Assembly: GCF_019774615.1 (NCBI RefSeq)
Contig: NZ_CP081497.1
Coordinates: forward strand, 2,480,001 to 2,544,000
Direction: 5' to 3'
DNA: 64,000 bases
Source of the DNA: Streptomyces sp. BHT-5-2
GTDB lineage: Bacteria; Actinomycetota; Actinomycetes; Streptomycetales; Streptomycetaceae
The notes under the pieces were generated by a model. It was not told the DNA's origin, ran no database searches, and saw only the letters and a program-made list of their open reading frames with translations. The position numbers and the translations under genes were made by a program. This document shows, one piece after another, positions 60,064 through 64,000 of this stretch; positions within the stretch are counted from its first letter, which is position 1; each line of letters starts with the position of its first letter.

Positions 60064-60409
60064 CACCGCGTCTGAAGCCGTGCTGGCGCAGGCTCTTGCG
60101 CTGAGGGCCTGGATCTCTGAGGTTTCCTCGGCGGTGTCGCGGGTCGGCCCACGGGTGCCTTGCGGCGGGTTCGGTGTTTCTCAACGTCTCCCTCATAGCG
60201 TTCACCTTCAATGTATTGCAACGTTCGGTCGTGCCGTCATTGCGTTAAGCGAGAGGGTGTTGCAATGATTCCCGCTCATCTACCAGCAATTATGCGGCGC
60301 TTGGGGGAGTAGGTTGTTGTGGGACATTGGAAAGCAACGTAGCTTTTCCATCGTTCGGAAACGCCGGGTCGCCGGAGGCGGCGAGCCGCATATCCACAGG
60401 GAGAGCATG
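60064..60409. promoter_or_regulatory. Upstream region with ATTGCAAC inverted repeat
   Basis: ATTGCAAC (60215-60222) and GTTGCAAT (60259-60266) are an exact 8-bp inverted pair 36 bases apart, about 145 bases before the DUF4097 gene. This AT-richer stretch probably holds its promoter. The left part has no recognised gene. Confidence 0.4.
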
Positions 60410-61072
60410 ATGCAGAAGTTCGACACCCCCGCCCCGATCGCCGTCGTCCTGGACGTCCCCGCCGGACGGGTCCAGTTGATCGCCGCCGACCGTGCCGAGA
60501 CCACCGTTGAGGTCGGGCCGGTGAACGCCTCGAAGGGGCGTGATGTGAAGGCCGTGGAGCAGACCACCGTGGACTACGCCGACGGCGTCCTGCGGATCGT
60601 GTCCGCGGTGAAGGATCAGTACTTCGGCCCCTCCGGAGCCATCGAGGTGACGGTCAAGCTGCCGGCCGGTTCGCGGGTCGAGGCCAAGACCGCCAGTGCG
60701 GAACTGCGGACCCTCGGTCGCCTGGGCGACGTCGTCTTCGAAGGGGCCTACCGGCAGGTCAAGTTGGACGAGACCGCGAACCTGCGCCTGTCGGTGGTCG
60801 ACGGTGACGTCGAGGTCGGGCGGCTGGGCGGGGCTGCGGAGATCAGCACCGCGCGGGGCGACATCCGCGTCACCGAGGCCATGGGCGGCACGGTCGTGCT
60901 GACCACCCAGTCCGGTGACATCACCATCGGCGCCGCCACCGGCGTCTCGGCCACGCTGGATGCCGGCACCAGCCACGGCCGTATCAGCAACGCCCTGAAG
61001 AACAACGGCATCACCGAACTCGACATACGCGCCACCACCTCCAACGGCGACATCACCGCCCACAGCCTCTGA
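60410..61072 (+). CDS. DUF4097 beta-strand repeat protein
   Basis: A 220-residue all-beta protein: VVLDVPAGRVQLIAADRAETTVEV at the start, then right-handed beta repeats (VKLPAGSRVEAKTASAELRTLG, GDVEVGRLGGAAEISTARGDIRVTEA, TTQSGDITIGAATGVSATLDAGTSHGRISN) typical of DUF4097/adhesin-like proteins. No signal peptide. Many Streptomyces copies have a TetR or ATP-binding neighbour; none here. The second ATG (60410) has the better spaced GGGAG. Possibly co-transcribed with the serine hydrolase 117 bases on. Confidence 0.85.
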   Translation: MQKFDTPAPIAVVLDVPAGRVQLIAADRAETTVEVGPVNASKGRDVKAVEQTTVDYADGVLRIVSAVKDQYFGPSGAIEVTVKLPAGSRVEAKTASAELRTLGRLGDVVFEGAYRQVKLDETANLRLSVVDGDVEVGRLGGAAEISTARGDIRVTEAMGGTVVLTTQSGDITIGAATGVSATLDAGTSHGRISNALKNNGITELDIRATTSNGDITAHSL

Positions 61073-61189
61073 ACGCCACAGCAGGTGTAGCCGCTGCGTG
61101 CCTGGCAGGACCGCCTTCCCCCTTCGTCCGATCAAGACCGTTCCAGCAAATCCAGCAAATCCATCAATCCGTCAAAGGAGTGCCCCACC

Positions 61190-62434
61190 ATGTCCAACAC
61201 CACTCTCACCGACCAGCACGGCGGCTTCTCCGAAGCAGGGCTGTCCCGACTGCACGACGTGCTGGCCAGGCACGTCGACTCCGGGAAGATTCCCGGGCTC
61301 GTCGCCCTGGTCAGCCGAGGCGGCCAGACACACGTCGAAGCACTCGGGACGATGCGCCACGACGGCGGCGCGCCGATGCGCCGGGACACGATCTTCCGGA
61401 TGGCCTCGACATCCAAGCCAGTCACCATGGCGGCGGCGATGGTCCTGCTCGACGAGTGCCGGATACGCCTGGACGACTTGGTGGAGCCATGGCTGCCCGA
61501 GCTCGCCGACCGGCAGGTGCTCAAGCAGATCGACAGCCCGCTGGACGACACCGTGCCGGCACGGCGACCGATCACCGTACGGGACGTGCTGACCTCCACC
61601 TTCGGACTCGGCGTGGATCTGACGTCGATGGGCACTCCGATCATGGACGCCATCTTCGAGCGGGGTGTCTTCTCCCAGAGCGCGCAGGAGGCGCCCGGGC
61701 CGGACGAGTGGATGCGCCGCCTGGGCACTCTCCCGCTGATGCACCAGCCCGGAGAGCGCTGGCAGTACCAGATCAGCAACGACGTGCTCGGCGTGCTGGT
61801 AGCACGGGTCACCGGCCAGTCCTTCGAGGCGTTCCTGCGTGAGCGAATCTTCGACCCGCTGGGCATGAAGGACACCGGCTTCCACGTCCCCGCCGACAAG
61901 ATCGACCGACTGCCAACCAGTTACGTTCCCGACCCGCAGACCGGGGAGTTCACCGTGTGGGACGAGGCCGCCGGCGGGCAGTACAGCCAACCGCCCACCT
62001 TCCAGTCAGGCGGTGGTGGCCTGGTCTCCACCGTGGATGACTACCACGCCTACTTCCAGATGCTGCTGAACGGCGGAACGCACGCGGGCGAGCGGATCCT
62101 GTCCCGGCCCGCAGTCGAGCTGATGACCACCAACTGTCTTACGCCCGAGCAGAACGCCGCCCGCAGCGCCATGGCCCGGGACAACGTCCACATCTCCTTC
62201 GGCCAAGGCCAGCACGGCGGTTGGGGCTACGGCATGGCAGTACGCACCTACCGCGGCGACTACGCGCCCATCGGCCAGTTCGGCTGGGACGGCGGAACCG
62301 GCACCACCACCTACGCCGACCCCCACAACCAACTCGCCGGCACCCTCCTCACCCAGGTCGGGATGTCCACCCCGGACTCGGCCCGCCTCATCCACGACTT
62401 CTGGACCACCGTCTACCAAGCCATCGACAACTAG
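61190..62434 (+). CDS. Class-C-like serine hydrolase (beta-lactamase family)
   Basis: A 414-residue protein with the beta-lactamase/EstB fold: RMASTSKPVT gives Ser73-x-x-Lys76, WQYQISNDVLG supplies the YxN-type tyrosine, and GQFGWDGGTG replaces the KTG/HxG box. It has no signal peptide, so a cytoplasmic esterase (or D-aminopeptidase-like enzyme) is more likely than a lactamase. ATG 61190 is preceded by AAAGGAG. It may share a transcript with the DUF4097 gene. Confidence 0.88.
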   Translation: MSNTTLTDQHGGFSEAGLSRLHDVLARHVDSGKIPGLVALVSRGGQTHVEALGTMRHDGGAPMRRDTIFRMASTSKPVTMAAAMVLLDECRIRLDDLVEPWLPELADRQVLKQIDSPLDDTVPARRPITVRDVLTSTFGLGVDLTSMGTPIMDAIFERGVFSQSAQEAPGPDEWMRRLGTLPLMHQPGERWQYQISNDVLGVLVARVTGQSFEAFLRERIFDPLGMKDTGFHVPADKIDRLPTSYVPDPQTGEFTVWDEAAGGQYSQPPTFQSGGGGLVSTVDDYHAYFQMLLNGGTHAGERILSRPAVELMTTNCLTPEQNAARSAMARDNVHISFGQGQHGGWGYGMAVRTYRGDYAPIGQFGWDGGTGTTTYADPHNQLAGTLLTQVGMSTPDSARLIHDFWTTVYQAIDN

Positions 62435-62668
62435 GCGCTGGACGAGGGGGCGTTGGAAGAGTCATCGCAGGAGGTCAGCCGACGGCACGTGGGAAAGGAT
62501 CCTGCTTGTGGTGGTTCGTGGATTCGGCTCGTCAAGCCCCCTCCAGCCATTCCCAGCCAGCAGCGATGACCGGTTCGGTGTCGGTGGCATCGCCTGATGC
62601 GGAAGTAGATGTCCGTATGGAGGGAGCAGGCTGCGCCGCCGACAGACCAGGCACACTGCCTGCCTGAT
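62435..62668. other. Convergent intergenic gap
   Basis: About 230 bases between the convergent serine hydrolase and esterase genes. No clear hairpin or gene was found by eye. Confidence 0.3.
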
Positions 62669-63943
62669 TCAGCGCGCGAAGGAGACCTCCGGATAGTGCT
62701 GGGAGGGGCCGTTGAGCAGGTGGCCGTGCCGGTGACGCAGTTCCTTGTCGAAGAAGGCTGCGAGGTAGGCACGTTGGATCTCGATGGCGCGCTCGGGGGC
62801 GATCGTGCCGAGTGTCTGGACGAGTTGGGCGGGCGTTTTCTGGAAGGGGCCGGGCGCCTGCTGGAAGAAAGCCTCCCAGTCCAGGAAGGAGAGGTGCTCG
62901 GCGCCGCGCAGTTTCAGGTCGTACCGCTCGCCGTGGAGGTGTTTCCAGAACCTTGCCCAGCTCCCGTCGGTGTCGCGGTTGTGGTGCTGGGAACTGAACA
63001 GCAGGAAGGGGCGGTTGAGGCCCCGGGTGATCTCCGGCCCGAAGAACTGTCCGTCCAGGTCCGCACCGGCGCCGATCCGGTGGTCCGCCTGCATGGCCGC
63101 CGGCACCGTTCCTCCGCCGAGCGAAGCGCCGAACATTCCGATGCGGTTCATGTCTATCGCGTGGGACAGCCCGTGGGGGAGATGCGCATGGTCCACGTCC
63201 GGGTTGCGGCCGTGTGCGACGGCGGCCAGTTGGTCGATGACGAAGCGGGTGTCGGCGACCCGGACGGCGAACACGCGGGTCGCGGGGGTGCCTGGCGGCA
63301 TGGCGCTCACTTCCACCCGCCCGCCGGGGAACTGCACTTCGCCGCTCTCGTGGGTGTCGTCGAGGGTGACGACCAGGTAGCCGCGGCTGGCCAGGTCTTC
63401 GACGAGCGCGGTGCTCGTCGTGCGGTCCGAGCCCCGGCCGGGCGAGTACAGCACGACCGGCAATTTGCCCGCCCTGTGATCGACCGGAGCGCCGGTGTGT
63501 CCGGCGGTGGTGGGCAGTGTCACCGTGTTCGGCGGCACCTGCATGGCGGCCAGGAGGTGCGCGGCTGCGGCGGACTGCATCCAGGGCGCGGCAGGGTAGT
63601 GGGCGGTGTGCGTGGCCGGATACCACAGCGAAACCATCAGCTCGCGCGGCCGACTGCCCGGCAGCCACGGATCCGTGCGATGCGGATCGACCAGATGGAG
63701 GTCGACCGTCCCGACCCGATAGCGCCCGGTCGGGGCGGGAAGCGTCAGCTGGCCCGGGACGTTCGCCTTGCCAGGCCCGTTCGCCTCGTCCAGCGGCACT
63801 GCCTTGGCCGCGGGCGCCACTGTGTTTTTCCCGGCAGCGGCGGCTGATCCGATCCCGGCGCTCAGGAGGACTGCCAGGGCTCCCGTGGTACCGGCGACTC
63901 GGGCCCGCATCCGGCTGCGGGGTTTTCTCCGTGCGTGTTTCAC
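62669..63943 (-). CDS. Secreted PAF-acetylhydrolase-like alpha/beta hydrolase
   Basis: A 424-residue exported lipase/esterase. Signal peptide: basic start (KHARRKPRSRMR), hydrophobic GALAVLLSAGIG, AAAA cleavage near residue 37. The catalytic domain has LPVVLYSPGRGSDRTTSTALVEDLASRGYLVVTLDDTHE, the nucleophile elbow MFGASLGGG, GADLDGQFF (likely Asp) and GAEHLSFLDW (His), as in platelet-activating-factor acetylhydrolase-type and PHB-like hydrolases. GTG 63943 follows GGGAGGG. It lies near the right edge; its promoter is within 63944-64000. Confidence 0.88.
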   Translation of the reverse strand: MKHARRKPRSRMRARVAGTTGALAVLLSAGIGSAAAAGKNTVAPAAKAVPLDEANGPGKANVPGQLTLPAPTGRYRVGTVDLHLVDPHRTDPWLPGSRPRELMVSLWYPATHTAHYPAAPWMQSAAAAHLLAAMQVPPNTVTLPTTAGHTGAPVDHRAGKLPVVLYSPGRGSDRTTSTALVEDLASRGYLVVTLDDTHESGEVQFPGGRVEVSAMPPGTPATRVFAVRVADTRFVIDQLAAVAHGRNPDVDHAHLPHGLSHAIDMNRIGMFGASLGGGTVPAAMQADHRIGAGADLDGQFFGPEITRGLNRPFLLFSSQHHNRDTDGSWARFWKHLHGERYDLKLRGAEHLSFLDWEAFFQQAPGPFQKTPAQLVQTLGTIAPERAIEIQRAYLAAFFDKELRHRHGHLLNGPSQHYPEVSFAR

Positions 63944-64000
63944 GCGCAGCCCTCCCTGAGGGGGTATCGCTCCGTGTTCAGCACCTGGCGGCACCCGGCG

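Overview
This is a GC-rich actinobacterial window, almost certainly Streptomyces. The signs are strong third-position GC, GTG and TTG starts, many 4-base ATGA/GTGA gene overlaps, ABATE/CGNR, HxlR and MmyB-type regulators, ALF-repeat and ricin-lectin secreted proteins, and a TTA codon in an exporter gene. It looks like accessory chromosome (arm or island): intact operons are separated by truncated, frameshifted and fused gene remnants, insertion sequences and partial duplications.

Layout. 1-8.0 kb: a partial FAD oxidoreductase, a secreted ricin-type lectin, a decayed FMN-type glutamate synthase, a small double-glycine peptide gene, an SDR/MmyB regulator pair, an unknown 301-residue protein, a broken P-loop gene and a DUF2975/XRE pair. 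8.0-9.9 kb: an IS110-family element inserted into an older DDE transposase. 9.9-14.6 kb: an apparent operon of MFS exporter, acyl-CoA dehydrogenase, FlK-type fluoroacetyl-CoA thioesterase and haloacid dehalogenase, divergent from an ABATE/CGNR regulator. 14.8-18.2 kb: a VOC protein, an F420/NADP-reductase-like protein with divergent HxlR, an IS5-type relic and a thioredoxin-reductase-like protein. 18.3-26.8 kb: a complete four-gene Wadjet (JetABCD) anti-plasmid operon on the minus strand, followed by an initiator tRNA. 27.2-30.8 kb: a streptogramin-resistance-like locus (Vat acetyltransferase, vgb lyase stub, MFS pump, TetR with two palindromic operators). 31.5-38.3 kb: SDR, alpha/beta hydrolase, polyprenyl synthase, GNAT, nitrilase-family, ALF surface protein and DUF3291 genes. 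38.5-39.4 kb: a kinase remnant fused to an SPFH remnant.

39.8-50.9 kb is the most interesting segment and reads as a linaridin-type RiPP cluster. On the minus strand, two short precursor-like genes sharing TPVLATPAA (linA1, linA2) are followed by a fused membrane/alpha-beta hydrolase protein (LinH-like), a membrane-anchored DUF5819-like protein, two tiny membrane proteins of 26 and 53 residues, a methyltransferase (LinM), an ABC exporter (LinT) and a phytoene-desaturase-like oxidoreductase (LinE). Every junction from linH to linE overlaps or is very short. A perfect 13-bp hairpin after the precursor genes could set precursor-to-enzyme ratios. Divergently, an ABC-2 exporter and a two-component system (four genes, all overlapping) probably give immunity and control. 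Two TGACA-N2-TGTCA palindromes, 22 bp centre to centre, lie in the shared intergenic region.

51-64 kb: a class-A-like serine hydrolase, several unknown proteins, a perfect 26-bp inverted repeat between divergent genes, a second membrane protein/two-component operon, a frameshifted SLATT-domain gene, a DUF4097 protein, a class-C-like serine hydrolase and a secreted PAF-acetylhydrolase-like esterase. All functions are inferred from reading the translations by eye; no database search was run.
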